This document shows positions 25,509 through 36,449 of a stretch of 64,000 nt of DNA, piece after piece. The position numbers were made by a program, and so were the translations under genes. Each line of letters starts with the position of its first letter. Within the stretch, counting starts at the first letter, position 1. The notes under the pieces were generated by a model that ran no database searches, was not told the origin of the DNA, and was given only the letters and a program-made list of their open reading frames with translations. Origin of the DNA: Nitratiruptor sp. YY08-10 (lineage in GTDB: Bacteria; Campylobacterota; Campylobacteria; Campylobacterales; Nitratiruptoraceae); NCBI RefSeq assembly GCF_016629565.1, contig NZ_AP023057.1:496001-560000 (forward strand), in the 5' to 3' direction.

Positions 25509-27389
25509 ATGTTTGGATTTATCCGAGTTGCTGCTGTATCAACCAAGCTTTTTTTGGGAAATATCGATGCAAACACGAAGCATATTTGCTCATTGATTCA
25601 ATCCCAAAAAGAGGTAGCCGTTACTCTTTTTCCTGAACTATGTATCACCGGATACACGATGGGTGATCTCTTTTTTCAAGAGATTGTACACCAAAAGGTA
25701 TTGGAGGCGCTTGAAGAGATCAAAAAGTGTGTAATGGATGGCGTTGTGATCGTAGGGGCTCCACTTTGGTACAAAGAGAGGCTCTACAACTGCGCCGTGG
25801 TGATGCAAAATCAAAATATTTTAGGAATTGTTCCAAAAAGCTATCTTGCAAATTATCGTGAATTTTATGAGAAGCGCTGGTTTAGTAGCGGCAAAGAGAT
25901 AAAAGATGCCACACTTTTGGATGCTCCTTTTGGAACAGACCTGATTTTTCGATATCAGGATTTCTGTTTTGGGGTTGAGATTTGCGAAGATCTTTGGACG
26001 CTAAAGCCTCCATCTTTTGCTATGGCTGCGGCTGGAGCAAATGTAATATTCAATCTCTCAGCCAGTGATGAACTCGTTGGAAAGCATGCCTACAGAAAAG
26101 AGCTCGTCAAGACGCAAAGTGCAAGAATCGTTGGAGCCTATGTTTATGCCAGCAGTGGTGTAGGAGAAAGCAGCAGTGATCTTTGTTACAGCGGCGCTAC
26201 CATAGTTGCAGAAAACGGATCGATTTTGGCTGAAGGAGAGCGTTTTGTTTTTGACGATGTGGTAACAATTGCCGATATTGATATTGAAAAACTCAAAATT
26301 TTGCGTCGAAGCGAGACAAGTTTCGGTGATGCGGATGTACAAGCGTTTCGAGAAATTGAGCTTTCTTGCCTTCCTGAACCAAAAGATATACGAAGATCAT
26401 ACACACCACATCCTTTTGTTCCTCCTAAAGAGAATCGAGACGAGGTGTGCCACGAGATTTTCTCGATTCAATCTTCGGCTCTAGCACGAAGAGTGATGCA
26501 TATCGCAAAAGAGACGAAACTTGTTATTGGTGTCAGCGGAGGGCTTGATTCGACCTTGGCGTTGTTAGTCTGTGCAAAAGTGTGTGAGCTTTTGCACAAG
26601 CCGTTTACCGATATCGTAGCTGTTTCCATGCCTGGATTTGGAACGACAGATGCAACAAAAAAAAGTGCACGAAAGCTATGTGAAGCTCTTGGAACAACTT
26701 GCAAAGAGATCGATATCACCAAAAGTGTTTTGCAACATTTTCGCGATATCGATCACGATCCCAATCTTTGTGATGTAACCTATGAAAATGCCCAAGCGAG
26801 GGAGAGAACGCAGATCTTGATGGATTTGGCCAATGAAGTGTGTGGTATCGTCATAGGAACTGGAGATCTGAGTGAAATCGCTCTAGGATTTGCAACATAT
26901 AATGGCGATCATATGGCCATGTACAATGTCAATGCCGGTGTGCCGAAAACCCTTGTTCGCTATGTCATAGAGTGGGTAGCCTTGCGTCAATCCCATTTGA
27001 AACAGATACTGTTAGATATTATCAACCGTCCGGTATCTCCAGAGTTGCTTCCAGCCAAAAATGGAAATATCACTCAAAAAACGGAAGATATCATAGGGCC
27101 TTATGAACTTCATGACTTTTTTTTGTACCATTTCTTAAAATATGGAGCAGAACCCAAAAAAATTGTTGCGATTGCTAAAATCGCATTTGAAGAGAAGTAT
27201 GATGAAAAAACGATTAAAAAATGGCTGAAACTCTTTTTGAAACGCTTCTTTGCCAACCAGTTCAAACGAAATGCGATGCCAGATGGCGTCAAAGTAGGAA
27301 CGATTGCCTTGTCTCCTCGGGGAGACTGGCGAATGCCAAGCGATGCAAAAGTTACTATCTGGCTGAATGAATTGGAGGATGGATGCTAG
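25509..27389 (+). CDS. nadE: Glutamine-dependent NAD+ synthetase
   Basis: This 626-residue protein has two domains. The N-terminal amidase (nitrilase type) carries the catalytic triad E43 (FPELCITGYT), K110 (VPKSYLAN) and C159 (GVEICEDLW), releasing ammonia from glutamine. The C-terminal synthetase has the pyrophosphate loop SGGLDS (343-348), GTGDLSEIALGF and the end motif HKRNAMPDGVKVG-like FKRNAMPDGVKVG. It makes NAD from deamido-NAD. It abuts the cyclophilin gene and overlaps queH by 7 nt. Confidence 0.96.
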   Translation: MFGFIRVAAVSTKLFLGNIDANTKHICSLIQSQKEVAVTLFPELCITGYTMGDLFFQEIVHQKVLEALEEIKKCVMDGVVIVGAPLWYKERLYNCAVVMQNQNILGIVPKSYLANYREFYEKRWFSSGKEIKDATLLDAPFGTDLIFRYQDFCFGVEICEDLWTLKPPSFAMAAAGANVIFNLSASDELVGKHAYRKELVKTQSARIVGAYVYASSGVGESSSDLCYSGATIVAENGSILAEGERFVFDDVVTIADIDIEKLKILRRSETSFGDADVQAFREIELSCLPEPKDIRRSYTPHPFVPPKENRDEVCHEIFSIQSSALARRVMHIAKETKLVIGVSGGLDSTLALLVCAKVCELLHKPFTDIVAVSMPGFGTTDATKKSARKLCEALGTTCKEIDITKSVLQHFRDIDHDPNLCDVTYENAQARERTQILMDLANEVCGIVIGTGDLSEIALGFATYNGDHMAMYNVNAGVPKTLVRYVIEWVALRQSHLKQILLDIINRPVSPELLPAKNGNITQKTEDIIGPYELHDFFLYHFLKYGAEPKKIVAIAKIAFEEKYDEKTIKKWLKLFLKRFFANQFKRNAMPDGVKVGTIALSPRGDWRMPSDAKVTIWLNELEDGC

Positions 27390-28483
27390 TGCATATCTGT
27401 TGCAGTGTAGATAGCCACTTTTTTTTGGAAAAACTGAAAGAGAAATATCCCGATGAAAAGCTTATTGGATTTTTTTATGATCCGAACATTCATCCTTACA
27501 GTGAGTACAGACTGCGTTTATTGGATGTGGAGCGAAGCTGCAAAAGGCTCGGTATCGAGCTCATTGAAGGAGAGTACGATTATGAGTCGTGGCTGCAAGC
27601 AGTTCGAGGACTTGAACATGAACCCGAAAAAGGGGAGCGCTGCAAAGTCTGTTTTGATAAACGGCTGCAAAGAGCAGCACTGAAGGCAAAAGAGATTGGA
27701 GAAAAGCGATATACCACTACTTTGCTTGTAAGTCCACTCAAATCTCAAGAACAGCTCAAGCAAAGTGGAAGTGAAGTTGATCAAAAACTTGGAACGGAAT
27801 TTGTGTTTGTGGATTTTCGCTCTTTTGGTGGAACACAGCAGCAAGCAAAAGTGACAAAAGAGCAGCAGCTCTATAGACAGGACTACTGCGGCTGTCTTTT
27901 TGGTCTTTCTCAGCAAAGAGCACATCAGCAAATGCTGATGGATGAGATGATTGAGCCGATTACCAAGCAGATACTTCCTGGATCTATCGAAGAGCGACTC
28001 AAAATGTATCAAAAAAGAATTGAGTTGGAAGAGCAAGGGATTGCATATAAGATTGTGCGCCAGCGATTTTTGAATTATAGACTATTGAGAGCTTTTGTAA
28101 GAATTGGAAAAGTGGTGGTTCCCAGTTATATTTTGAGCTATTCCCATCTTCGAAGAGATTTTGCCAAGGCAAAAGTTGAAGAGATTATCGATGGTATAGG
28201 ATATGCCAATCGAGATGAGATAAAAATAGTAGACCTTAATTGGATCAATAGATACTCAAAAAAGCCATTTTCAAGTGTAAAAGAGCTTGCTTTTCAAGGA
28301 TTGCCATGGGAGTTGGAGCAAAAAATCCGATATGATATAGAGGGCTTTTCGAATAGTTTGTCTCCTATTGTGGTTTTAGATAAAATTCCAGATAAAAAGT
28401 TTGAGATCTATCTTGAAGCCAAAAGCTATAAAGATGTACGAGAGAGACTCATCATAAAGGATACGCATGTTAGATGTCGTTGA
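27383..28483 (+). CDS. queH: Epoxyqueuosine reductase QueH (DUF208), long form
   Basis: This 366-residue protein has the QueH cysteines: C6/C7 (HICCSVD), C87/C90 ([10 protein letters not shown]) and C169/C171 (DYCGCLFG), which hold an iron-sulfur and a metal site in this family, with the PP-loop-like start [10 protein letters not shown]. QueH reduces epoxyqueuosine in tRNA, the last step of queuosine synthesis, and replaces the cobalamin-dependent QueG. The catalytic part ends near residue 200; the remaining 165 residues are an extension I cannot assign. It overlaps nadE by 7 nt and fabZ by 17 nt. Confidence 0.85.
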   Translation: MLVHICCSVDSHFFLEKLKEKYPDEKLIGFFYDPNIHPYSEYRLRLLDVERSCKRLGIELIEGEYDYESWLQAVRGLEHEPEKGERCKVCFDKRLQRAALKAKEIGEKRYTTTLLVSPLKSQEQLKQSGSEVDQKLGTEFVFVDFRSFGGTQQQAKVTKEQQLYRQDYCGCLFGLSQQRAHQQMLMDEMIEPITKQILPGSIEERLKMYQKRIELEEQGIAYKIVRQRFLNYRLLRAFVRIGKVVVPSYILSYSHLRRDFAKAKVEEIIDGIGYANRDEIKIVDLNWINRYSKKPFSSVKELAFQGLPWELEQKIRYDIEGFSNSLSPIVVLDKIPDKKFEIYLEAKSYKDVRERLIIKDTHVRCR

Positions 28484-28913
28484 GATTCAGAAGATTCTTC
28501 CGCACAGATATCCATTTTTGCTTGTTGATAGAGTTGTAGAGTTGGAGAAGGGCAAAAGCGTCAAGGCCTATAAAAACGTCAGTATTTCAGAACCTGTATT
28601 TGAGGGTCATTTCCCAGGACATCCGATCTATCCTGGTGTGATGATCATAGAGGGAATGGCACAAGCCGGTGGTGTCTTGGCCTTTTTGAGTAGTTCTGAA
28701 GAGGAACAAGAGGCAGCAAAAGAGAAAGTGGTCTATTTTATGAGCATTGATAAAGCGAAATTTCGCAATCCTGTAAGACCTGGAGACAGGCTTGAGTACC
28801 ATCTGGAAGTTATCAAGCATCGAGGCTCCATTTGGGTACTTGATGGGAAAGCCTATGTGGATGAAAATTTGGTTGCTGAAGCAGAGCTTAAAGCAATGAT
28901 TGTGGACAAGTGA
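28467..28913 (+). CDS. fabZ: (3R)-hydroxyacyl-ACP dehydratase
   Basis: This 148-residue hot-dog-fold enzyme dehydrates hydroxyacyl-ACP in type II fatty-acid synthesis. Catalytic H48 lies in FEGHFPGHP and E62 in [11 protein letters not shown]; the N-terminal [13 protein letters not shown] is the family hallmark. It overlaps queH upstream and shares one base with the lpxA start, linking fatty-acid and lipid A synthesis. Confidence 0.97.
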   Translation: MLDVVEIQKILPHRYPFLLVDRVVELEKGKSVKAYKNVSISEPVFEGHFPGHPIYPGVMIIEGMAQAGGVLAFLSSSEEEQEAAKEKVVYFMSIDKAKFRNPVRPGDRLEYHLEVIKHRGSIWVLDGKAYVDENLVAEAELKAMIVDK

Positions 28914-29677
28914 TGATTCATCCAACAGCCATTATTGAAGAGGGTGCAAAAATTGGCAAAAATGTTACTATTGGTCCAAATGCCTATATTTCCAAAGATG
29001 CAGTGATTGAAGATGGTTGTACCATTATGCAAGGTGCCATCATCGATTGTAAGACAAAGATAGGACAAGGGACAAAGATATTTTACAATGCCGTCATTGG
29101 TTCCATTCCTCAAGATTTGAAATTTGGTGGAGAGGATGTTGAACTTATTATCGGCAAGAATAATACTATTCGAGAATTTTGTCTCATCAATCCGGGCACT
29201 GCACATGGTGGTGGCAAAACGATTATTGGAGACAACAACCTTTTGATGGGATATGTGCATGTAGCCCATGATTGCAGGATAGGAAACAACTGTATCTTGG
29301 CCAATGCAGCGACTCTCGCGGGACATGTAGAGCTTGGAAACAACGTGGTGATCGGAGGGATGACCCCAATTCATCAATTTGTCAAAATTGGAGATTTTGC
29401 CATGATTGGAGGTGCGAGTGCTGTAAGTCAAGATATTCCGCCGTACACCTTAGCGGAAGGCAACCGGGCGAAACTGAGAGGACTCAATCTTGTCGGGCTT
29501 CGAAGAAATTTCGGTAATGAAGTAGTGGATGAGATCAAACAGGCCTTTAAAAAACTGTTCAAATCTGGCCAATCGCCAAAAGAGGTAGCCAAAGAGCTCG
29601 TCCATAGCTCCAGTGAGCATGTACGAAATCTTGCTGAGTTTGTGCTTGCGTCCAAACGAGGAATACCATATCGATAA
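28913..29677 (+). CDS. lpxA: UDP-N-acetylglucosamine O-acyltransferase
   Basis: I choose the ATG sharing one base with the fabZ stop (TGATG); a GTG 3 nt earlier is in the same frame. The 254 residues show left-handed beta-helix hexapeptides (IGKNVTIGPNAYI, IGQGTKIFYNAVIG, IGDNNLLMGYVHVAHDCRIG) with the catalytic His in VHVAHDC, GGMTPIHQFVKIGDFAMIGG, and the C-terminal helical domain GLNLVGLRRNF. It starts lipid A synthesis in the cytoplasm. Confidence 0.97.
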   Translation: MIHPTAIIEEGAKIGKNVTIGPNAYISKDAVIEDGCTIMQGAIIDCKTKIGQGTKIFYNAVIGSIPQDLKFGGEDVELIIGKNNTIREFCLINPGTAHGGGKTIIGDNNLLMGYVHVAHDCRIGNNCILANAATLAGHVELGNNVVIGGMTPIHQFVKIGDFAMIGGASAVSQDIPPYTLAEGNRAKLRGLNLVGLRRNFGNEVVDEIKQAFKKLFKSGQSPKEVAKELVHSSSEHVRNLAEFVLASKRGIPYR

Positions 29678-29690
29678 AAGAGGGAAATGA

Positions 29691-30920
29691 ATGTTAAAAA
29701 AATGTAGTTTTTGTGGAAGTTTCGAGAGTCGAGACAATCCTTTAATCGCCGGTAGCGAAAGTCATGTATACATTTGTAAAAACTGTATTGTATCGGCATA
29801 TAAAATTCTATTTGGCGATATTGAAGAGAAGGAAGAGGGAGAGGAGCTCAAACTTGATTATCTTCCAACTCCAAAAGAGCTCAAAGCTATTTTGGATCAG
29901 TATGTCATAGGACAAGAAAAAGCGAAAAAAGTTTTCAGTGTCGCTGTCTACAACCATTACAAGAGAATTTTCAAGCAAGACATGGTGGATGAAGATACTG
30001 AAATTGCCAAATCAAATGTATTATTTATAGGGCCGACCGGAAGTGGGAAAACATTGATGGCTCAAACAATGGCGAAAGTCTTGGATGTGCCTTTGGCGAT
30101 TGCGGATGCCACAAGCCTCACCGAAGCCGGCTATGTAGGAGAGGATGTGGAAAATATCCTTACACGTCTTTATCATGCGGCCGATGAGGATGTGAAAAAG
30201 GCTGAAAAGGGAATTGTATTTATCGACGAGATCGACAAAATTGCAAGACTGAGTGAAAATAGAAGCATTACAAGAGATGTGAGCGGAGAAGGAGTACAGC
30301 AGGCTCTTTTGAAGATTATTGAAGGAAGTGTTGTCAATATCAGTGCAAAAGGTGGACGAAAACATCCAAATCAAGAGTTTGTCCAAATTGACACTTCCAA
30401 TATCCTTTTTATCTGCGGTGGGGCATTTGATGGATTGACAGATATCATTAAACGAAGACTTGGTGGCAATGTTTTAGGGTTTGGCCAAGAAAAACGCAGT
30501 AAACGGGATGAGAGTGATCTATTAAATTATGTGGAACCGGATGATTTGGTCCATTATGGTCTTATTCCTGAACTTATCGGTCGGCTTCATATGATTGCTA
30601 CACTTAATGAACTGAGCCGAGAGGATATGGTTCGGATCTTGACAGAACCGAAAAATGCACTTGTCAAACAGTATAAGAAGCTCTTTGCCTTGGATGAGGT
30701 AGAACTGACATTTGAAAAAGAGGCCCTTGAAGCGATAGCAGACCTCGCCATTAAAAGAAAAACAGGCGCACGGGGTCTTCGAAGTATTATGGAAGAGATT
30801 ATGGTTGACATCATGTTTGATCTGCCTGAATATAAGGGATATGAAGTAGTAATCACCAAAGATGTGATCGAAAAACGTTCAGCTCCGATACTTGTCAAAA
30901 AACAGAAATGCAGTGCATAA
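29691..30920 (+). CDS. clpX: ATP-dependent Clp protease ATP-binding subunit
   Basis: This 409-residue AAA+ unfoldase has an N-terminal zinc-binding domain (C5, C8, C29, C32), Walker A GPTGSGKT (114-121), the pore loop GYVGEDVE, Walker [27 protein letters not shown] with the sensor/IGF-like docking region, and [13 protein letters not shown]. It feeds substrates to ClpP, which is not in this window. Strong ribosome site (GAGGG). Same-strand neighbour of lpxA (13 nt) and mreB (9 nt). Confidence 0.97.
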   Translation: MLKKCSFCGSFESRDNPLIAGSESHVYICKNCIVSAYKILFGDIEEKEEGEELKLDYLPTPKELKAILDQYVIGQEKAKKVFSVAVYNHYKRIFKQDMVDEDTEIAKSNVLFIGPTGSGKTLMAQTMAKVLDVPLAIADATSLTEAGYVGEDVENILTRLYHAADEDVKKAEKGIVFIDEIDKIARLSENRSITRDVSGEGVQQALLKIIEGSVVNISAKGGRKHPNQEFVQIDTSNILFICGGAFDGLTDIIKRRLGGNVLGFGQEKRSKRDESDLLNYVEPDDLVHYGLIPELIGRLHMIATLNELSREDMVRILTEPKNALVKQYKKLFALDEVELTFEKEALEAIADLAIKRKTGARGLRSIMEEIMVDIMFDLPEYKGYEVVITKDVIEKRSAPILVKKQKCSA

Positions 30921-30929
30921 GGAACAGGG

Positions 30930-31964
30930 ATGATATTTGATAAACTGATCGGAATGTTCTCCAATGATATGGGGATTGATCTTGGCACGGCAAACACGCT
31001 TGTGTTGAGCCGGGGAGAAGGCATTATCATCAATGAACCTTCTGTCGTGGCCATCAAAAGCGACAGACAAGGACGTCAAAAGATTTTGGCTGTAGGAAAA
31101 GAAGCTAAAGAGATGGTCGGAAAAACTCCGGGGGATATCAAAGCGATACGTCCTATGAAAGATGGTGTTATAGCCGATTTTGATATCACTGAGAAGATGA
31201 TCCGATATTTCATTGAAAAGGCCCACAAGCGAAAGGCTTTTATTCGACCTCGCATTATCATCTGTGTTCCCTATGGTTTGACGCAGGTAGAGAGAAAAGC
31301 AGTAAAAGAGTCGGCTCTAAGCGCTGGGGCGAGAGAGGTGTATTTGATTGAAGAGCCGATGGCTGCTGCGATTGGTGCGGGACTTCCTGTCAAAGAGCCA
31401 CAAGGGAGTCTTGTCGTTGATATAGGAGGCGGTACTACGGAGATTGGTGTCATTTCGCTTGGTGGTCTTGTGGTAAGCAAATCGATTCGGATAGCTGGGG
31501 ATAAAATCGATGCGGCTATTGTCGATTTCGTCAAGAAAAAATACAACCTCGTTATAGGCGACCGAGTGGCCGAAGAGATAAAGATAGAGATAGGTACTGC
31601 ACTGCCACTTGAAAAGCCTTTGAAGATGAATGTGACGGGTCGCGATCAGGTGGGAGGACTTCTAAATACCATAACGGTAACTAGTGAGGATATTTATGAG
31701 GCGATGAAAGAGCCACTCAAACTCATAGCAGAGGCTTTGAAAGATGTATTGGAACAGACGCCGCCGGAGCTTGCCGGAGATATTATCGAAAACGGCATCG
31801 TTCTTACAGGCGGAGGTGCTTTGATACGAAATCTTGATCGATATCTTTCCCAAATCGTAAAGATTCCGGTTTATATAGCCGAAGAGCCCTTGTTGGCTGT
31901 AGCCAAAGGAACGGGAAAAGTATTGGATGAAATAGAGATTTTGCAACAACTCACTGATGAATAG
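30930..31964 (+). CDS. mreB: Rod-shape-determining actin homologue
   Basis: This 344-residue protein has the actin-fold motifs: phosphate-1 MGIDLGTANTLV, the connector region GLTQVERKAV and EEPMAAAIGAGLPV, phosphate-2 VVDIGGGTTEIGVISLGG, and the adenosine motif GIVLTGGGALIRNLD. It polymerises under the inner membrane and guides wall synthesis. mreC overlaps its end by 8 nt. Confidence 0.98.
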   Translation: MIFDKLIGMFSNDMGIDLGTANTLVLSRGEGIIINEPSVVAIKSDRQGRQKILAVGKEAKEMVGKTPGDIKAIRPMKDGVIADFDITEKMIRYFIEKAHKRKAFIRPRIIICVPYGLTQVERKAVKESALSAGAREVYLIEEPMAAAIGAGLPVKEPQGSLVVDIGGGTTEIGVISLGGLVVSKSIRIAGDKIDAAIVDFVKKKYNLVIGDRVAEEIKIEIGTALPLEKPLKMNVTGRDQVGGLLNTITVTSEDIYEAMKEPLKLIAEALKDVLEQTPPELAGDIIENGIVLTGGGALIRNLDRYLSQIVKIPVYIAEEPLLAVAKGTGKVLDEIEILQQLTDE

Positions 31965-32706
31965 AAAACTCTTTCTCTTTCTGTTCACTGCCCTTTTGGC
32001 AGTCCTTCTTTTTTTTACAAACACTCTTTTCAAAGATATCGTACTTGGCTTTACCTTTGGCGTCAAAAAAGAGTATCTGCAACTCAAAAGAAGTTTTGAT
32101 CAATTTTTGGAAGAACATCTCAATCAACAGCAAACGATCCAAAAACTACGAGCACAAAACAGAGAACTTTTCAAATACAAAGTGTTGTATTCGGATTTAG
32201 AAGACCGATACCGTGCTTTGTTGCAAGATTGCAAAATTTTCGAGAAAACCTCTCTCAAAGTAGAGTCCGTTGAAGCTCTTTCCTATGTGAAACTCGGTGA
32301 TTTTACGACCCTTTGGATCGATGCAGATATTCCAAAAGAAGGTATTGTAGGTGCTTTAAAAGGAGCCTATGTCGCAGGGATCGCTATCGGAGAAGACAAA
32401 AGAAGCAAATTGTTGCTTTTGGGAAACAAAAAGTGCTCTTTTGGAGTGCAAGTAGGAGCAAAAGCGTATGGAATTGCTATCGGAAATGGTGATAACCGTT
32501 TTACAATTGTCAAGTATATTCCAAATTATGAGCATATTCATGTTGGAGATGAAGTGGTGACAAACGGCTTGGATGGAATCTTTGTGTATGGGATAAAGGT
32601 TGGACGCGTTGTCGAGATCAAACATGAAGGCAGTTACAAGATTGCGAAGGTTCGAAACTATGCCGATCTATCACATCCAAGGTTTTTTTGGCTAATGAAG
32701 TTATAA
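31957..32706 (+). CDS. mreC: Rod-shape-determining protein
   Basis: This 249-residue protein has an N-terminal membrane anchor (about 3-21), a coiled-coil stretch (about 45-90), and a beta-rich C-terminal domain with KLLLLGNKKCSFGVQVG, GDEVVTNGLDGIFVYGIKVG and a final VRNYADLSHPRF. It links MreB to the periplasmic wall machinery. Overlap with mreB shows co-translation. No mreD follows; the next gene is carB. Confidence 0.92.
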   Translation: MNRKLFLFLFTALLAVLLFFTNTLFKDIVLGFTFGVKKEYLQLKRSFDQFLEEHLNQQQTIQKLRAQNRELFKYKVLYSDLEDRYRALLQDCKIFEKTSLKVESVEALSYVKLGDFTTLWIDADIPKEGIVGALKGAYVAGIAIGEDKRSKLLLLGNKKCSFGVQVGAKAYGIAIGNGDNRFTIVKYIPNYEHIHVGDEVVTNGLDGIFVYGIKVGRVVEIKHEGSYKIAKVRNYADLSHPRFFWLMKL

Positions 32707-32749
32707 ACATTATTTGGATAAAATCAAAAACTAAAACGCAAGGGATATC

Positions 32750-35700
32750 ATGCCAAAAAGAGAAGATATCAAAACGATTTTACTCATAGGATCTGGCCCC
32801 ATCGTCATAGGTCAGGCGTGTGAATTCGACTACTCCGGAACGCAAGCTGTAAAAACTCTTAAATCTCTTGGATACAGGGTTGTTCTCATCAACTCCAACC
32901 CGGCAACCATCATGACCGATCCCGGTTTTGCCGACCGAACCTACATTGAACCAATTACTGAAGATGTTGTCTATAAAATCATTCAACAAGAGAAGGTCGA
33001 TGCTATTTTACCTACGATGGGTGGTCAAACGGCGCTCAATGTGGCAATGAGCATGTACGAGAAGGGAATGCTCGAGGGTGTTGAATTCTTGGGAGCAAAG
33101 CCCGAAGCGATCAAGAAGGGTGAAGATAGGCAGGCCTTCAAAGAGGCGATGCTAAAGATTGGTATGGATTTGCCAAAAAGCCGGTATGCCTACAGTATGG
33201 AAGAGGCAATGGAAGCGGCTGCCGAGATCGGCTTTCCTCTCATCATCCGAGCTTCCTATACTCTTGCAGGTGGTGGAAGTGGAGTTGCATACAATATCGA
33301 TGAATTTAAAACATTGGCTGCAAAAGGATTAGAGGCAAGTCCGATCAATGAGATATTGATTGAAGAGAGCCTCCTTGGATGGAAAGAGTATGAGATGGAG
33401 GTGATTCGAGACAAGGAGGATAACTGTATTATCGTCTGCTCCATCGAAAACCTTGATCCTATGGGGGTTCATACTGGAGATTCCATTACTGTTGCACCTG
33501 CTCTTACGCTTACCGATAAAGAATATCAAAGAATGAGGGATGCTTCATTTGCAATTTTGAGAGAAATTGGTGTAGATACTGGGGGGAGTAACGTTCAATT
33601 TGCCGTCAATCCGAAAACAGGCAGAATGATTGTTATCGAGATGAACCCAAGAGTTTCTAGAAGCAGTGCACTCGCTTCCAAAGCGACTGGTTATCCAATT
33701 GCCAAAGTAGCTACTTTGCTTGCTGTCGGGTATACATTAGATGAGATTGAAAATGATATTACAGGAACTGCTGCAAGTTTTGAACCGACGATTGATTATA
33801 TCGTAACAAAAATACCTCGATTTACCTTTGAAAAATTTCCTATGGCTGATTCAACCCTCACTACTTCCATGAAAAGTGTCGGTGAGGTGATGGCGATAGG
33901 AAGAACCTTCAAAGAGTCCATACAAAAAGGGCTTTGCTCCCTGGAGACTGGTCTTAGCGGATTTGAAAAAATCGAAGCCGATATCGATACCATTCGAAGA
34001 GAAATCAGAAGACCGAACGAAAAAAGACTTCTATATGTGGCTCAGGGATTTCGAGAAGGCTTGAGTGTAGAAGAGATTCATGAACTTTCCAAAATCGATC
34101 CCTGGTTTTTGTACCAAATCGAAGAGATAGTTGCGTTTGAAAAGCAAATCGATCTTGATATTTTGCAAAATGAAGAACTTCTAAGAAGAGCTAAAACCTA
34201 TGGCTTTAGCGATAAGATGATTGCAAAACTCATCAATGAAAAAGAGCATACCGATTTAAGTGAAAATGATGTTTACAATGCAAGAGTTGCTTTAGGTATT
34301 GAGCTGGAATACAATGAGGTTGATACCTGTGCCGCAGAATTTCCGGCACGTACGCCATATTTGTATAGTTCTACCAATATTACAAAACTGCCAAGGGTAG
34401 AAAAAGAGACCGACGAAGAGAAAGTACTCATTATCGGCGGCGGTCCAAACAGAATCGGCCAGGGAATCGAATTTGATTACTGCTGTGTCCATGCTGCCTT
34501 TGCTTTGAAAGATATGGGTATAAAGTCTATTATGTACAACTGCAACCCTGAAACAGTTTCTACCGATTATGATACCAGCGATATACTTTACTTTGAGCCA
34601 ATTGATCTTGAGCACGTAAGGCAAGTGATCAAAGAGGAAAATCCAAGCGGAGTTATCGTCCATTTTGGCGGGCAAACGCCACTCAAACTTGCAAAACCTC
34701 TGACTGCCTTGGGAGCAAAAATCGTAGGAACAAGTGCGAAAGTGATCGACTTGGCAGAAGACAGAGAGAAATTCAGTACGTTCGTTGCCAAAAACGGACT
34801 CAAACAGCCTCCAAATGGAACTGCGTTTACAAAAGAGGATGCGCTCAAAATCGCCGATGAGATAGGCTATCCGGTCCTTGTTCGTCCTAGTTACGTACTA
34901 GGTGGTCGGGCAATGCGTATCGTTTACAACGAAAATGAACTCAAAGAATATATGGATGAAGCGGTCAGTGTGAGCCATGAGTCTCCCGTGCTCATCGATA
35001 AATTTCTTGACCATGCAATCGAACTGGATGTAGACGCGATAAGTGATGGAACAAATGTTTATATCGGCGGTATTATGCAGCATATCGAAGAGGCTGGGAT
35101 CCACTCAGGCGACAGCGCATGCTCTTTGCCAACAGTAAGCATCGATGAAGCGATTTTGCATGAAGTCGAAAATCAGACGAAAAAAATTGCACTAGGCCTT
35201 GGAGTCAAAGGCTTACTCAATATTCAGTATGCCATTTACAAAGATGAAGTTTATCTCATAGAAGTCAATCCAAGAGCTTCGCGAACCGTTCCATTTGTGA
35301 GTAAAGCTACGGGTGTACCGATGGCAAAAGTGGCAACTCGGGTGATGATCAAAGGGGATCTCAAAGAGGCGCTTGAATTTTACGATGAGTATGGCATAGT
35401 GGATTTTAGCGGTGAAATCTTCAAACCGAAACTCAAAAGCCATATTTCGGTAAAAGAGGCTGTCTTTCCATTCAACAAACTCCCTGGAGCCGATCTTATT
35501 TTGGGACCTGAGATGAAGAGTACCGGTGAAGTGATGGGAGTGAGCAAAAGTTTTGGAGAGAGTTTTGCCAAAGCACAGTTTGCTGCCGGAAACAGACTCG
35601 CTACAGCTGGGAAGCTCTTTTTGTCTTTGACCGATTATGACAAGCCTTTTGCACCGAAGCTCGCAAAAACCTATATCGATCTTGGATTCGAGATCGTTGC

Positions 35701-36004
35701 TACGAGAGGAACCCACCAAATTTTAAAAGATAATGGTGTCGAGAGTCAGCTGGTACTCAAAATCAGTGAAGGTCGGCCCAACATTGAAGATATGATCAAA
35801 AATGGCGAGATTGCCATGGCCATCAACACCAGCGACAACAAAGCAAGCAAAAACGATGCAAAACGGATACGGGAGCAGGTTTTACGACACCAGATCCCGT
35901 ACTTTACCACAGTATCGGCCGCTCTTGTGGCTGCTGAAGCGATACGATCTTTGAAAGAGCATGATCTGCAACCAAAAGCGTTGCAAGACTATTTGAATGA
36001 GTAA
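32750..36004 (+). CDS. carB: Carbamoyl-phosphate synthase large subunit
   Basis: This 1084-residue protein holds two homologous ATP-grasp halves. The first begins at [20 protein letters not shown] with [11 protein letters not shown]; the second at about 560 with [20 protein letters not shown] and [18 protein letters not shown]-terminal MGS-like allosteric domain (about 945 onward; [10 protein letters not shown]) follows. It makes carbamoyl phosphate for arginine and pyrimidines, with CarA outside the window. Full length, with a short 43-nt gap after mreC and an 8-nt overlap with the next gene. Confidence 0.98.
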   Translation: MPKREDIKTILLIGSGPIVIGQACEFDYSGTQAVKTLKSLGYRVVLINSNPATIMTDPGFADRTYIEPITEDVVYKIIQQEKVDAILPTMGGQTALNVAMSMYEKGMLEGVEFLGAKPEAIKKGEDRQAFKEAMLKIGMDLPKSRYAYSMEEAMEAAAEIGFPLIIRASYTLAGGGSGVAYNIDEFKTLAAKGLEASPINEILIEESLLGWKEYEMEVIRDKEDNCIIVCSIENLDPMGVHTGDSITVAPALTLTDKEYQRMRDASFAILREIGVDTGGSNVQFAVNPKTGRMIVIEMNPRVSRSSALASKATGYPIAKVATLLAVGYTLDEIENDITGTAASFEPTIDYIVTKIPRFTFEKFPMADSTLTTSMKSVGEVMAIGRTFKESIQKGLCSLETGLSGFEKIEADIDTIRREIRRPNEKRLLYVAQGFREGLSVEEIHELSKIDPWFLYQIEEIVAFEKQIDLDILQNEELLRRAKTYGFSDKMIAKLINEKEHTDLSENDVYNARVALGIELEYNEVDTCAAEFPARTPYLYSSTNITKLPRVEKETDEEKVLIIGGGPNRIGQGIEFDYCCVHAAFALKDMGIKSIMYNCNPETVSTDYDTSDILYFEPIDLEHVRQVIKEENPSGVIVHFGGQTPLKLAKPLTALGAKIVGTSAKVIDLAEDREKFSTFVAKNGLKQPPNGTAFTKEDALKIADEIGYPVLVRPSYVLGGRAMRIVYNENELKEYMDEAVSVSHESPVLIDKFLDHAIELDVDAISDGTNVYIGGIMQHIEEAGIHSGDSACSLPTVSIDEAILHEVENQTKKIALGLGVKGLLNIQYAIYKDEVYLIEVNPRASRTVPFVSKATGVPMAKVATRVMIKGDLKEALEFYDEYGIVDFSGEIFKPKLKSHISVKEAVFPFNKLPGADLILGPEMKSTGEVMGVSKSFGESFAKAQFAAGNRLATAGKLFLSLTDYDKPFAPKLAKTYIDLGFEIVATRGTHQILKDNGVESQLVLKISEGRPNIEDMIKNGEIAMAINTSDNKASKNDAKRIREQVLRHQIPYFTTVSAALVAAEAIRSLKEHDLQPKALQDYLNE

Positions 36005-36449
36005 TATTTTAGATCCAAAAAAGATTTACTTGGCTCAAACCGACACGACAGTCGGATTTTTGAGTCAAGATAGCTCAAAACTGGCAAATATCAAAAATCG
36101 ACCTCCATCAAAACCCTTCTTGATAGCCGTTTCCTCTTTTTCAGTGTTGAAGCATTTTGTCAGAGTTCCTAAAAAGCATAAAAAGAGAGTGAGAAGATCG
36201 AAAAGAAGTACTTTTATCTATCCAAATGGCAAAGCGTTGCGGGTTATCAAGAGTACGGAACACTATAGATTTTTAAAGAAGTTTGGCTGGTTTTACTCGA
36301 CAAGCGCCAATGAAAGCGGTAAAAGATTTGAGCGACACTGGGCTGTTCAAAAAGCAGATATTGTGGTAGAGGATAGACGAGGTCTTTATGAAAGTAAGCC
36401 TTCACAAATCTTTCGACTATCACAAAGTAAACTCAAAAAGGTTCGTTAA
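35997..36449 (+). CDS. Reduced YrdC/Sua5-domain protein
   Basis: This 150-residue protein overlaps carB by 8 nt. YrdC-family landmarks are TDTTVGFLS near the N-terminus, [12 protein letters not shown] (KRxxxKP position) and [12 protein letters not shown] (SxN motif). It is shorter than TsaC/Sua5 (about 190 or more) and lacks clear copies of several ATP/threonine-binding segments in the middle, which is instead Lys/Arg-rich ([14 protein letters not shown]). It may be a minimal TsaC or a paralogue of the threonylcarbamoyl-adenylate synthase. Carbamoyl/threonylcarbamoyl chemistry next to carB is probably coincidence. Confidence 0.7.
   Translation: MSNILDPKKIYLAQTDTTVGFLSQDSSKLANIKNRPPSKPFLIAVSSFSVLKHFVRVPKKHKKRVRRSKRSTFIYPNGKALRVIKSTEHYRFLKKFGWFYSTSANESGKRFERHWAVQKADIVVEDRRGLYESKPSQIFRLSQSKLKKVR

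Noticed and set aside
35213-35719. 168-residue minus-strand frame within carB
   Set aside because: Antisense to carB; no start signal or family resemblance.
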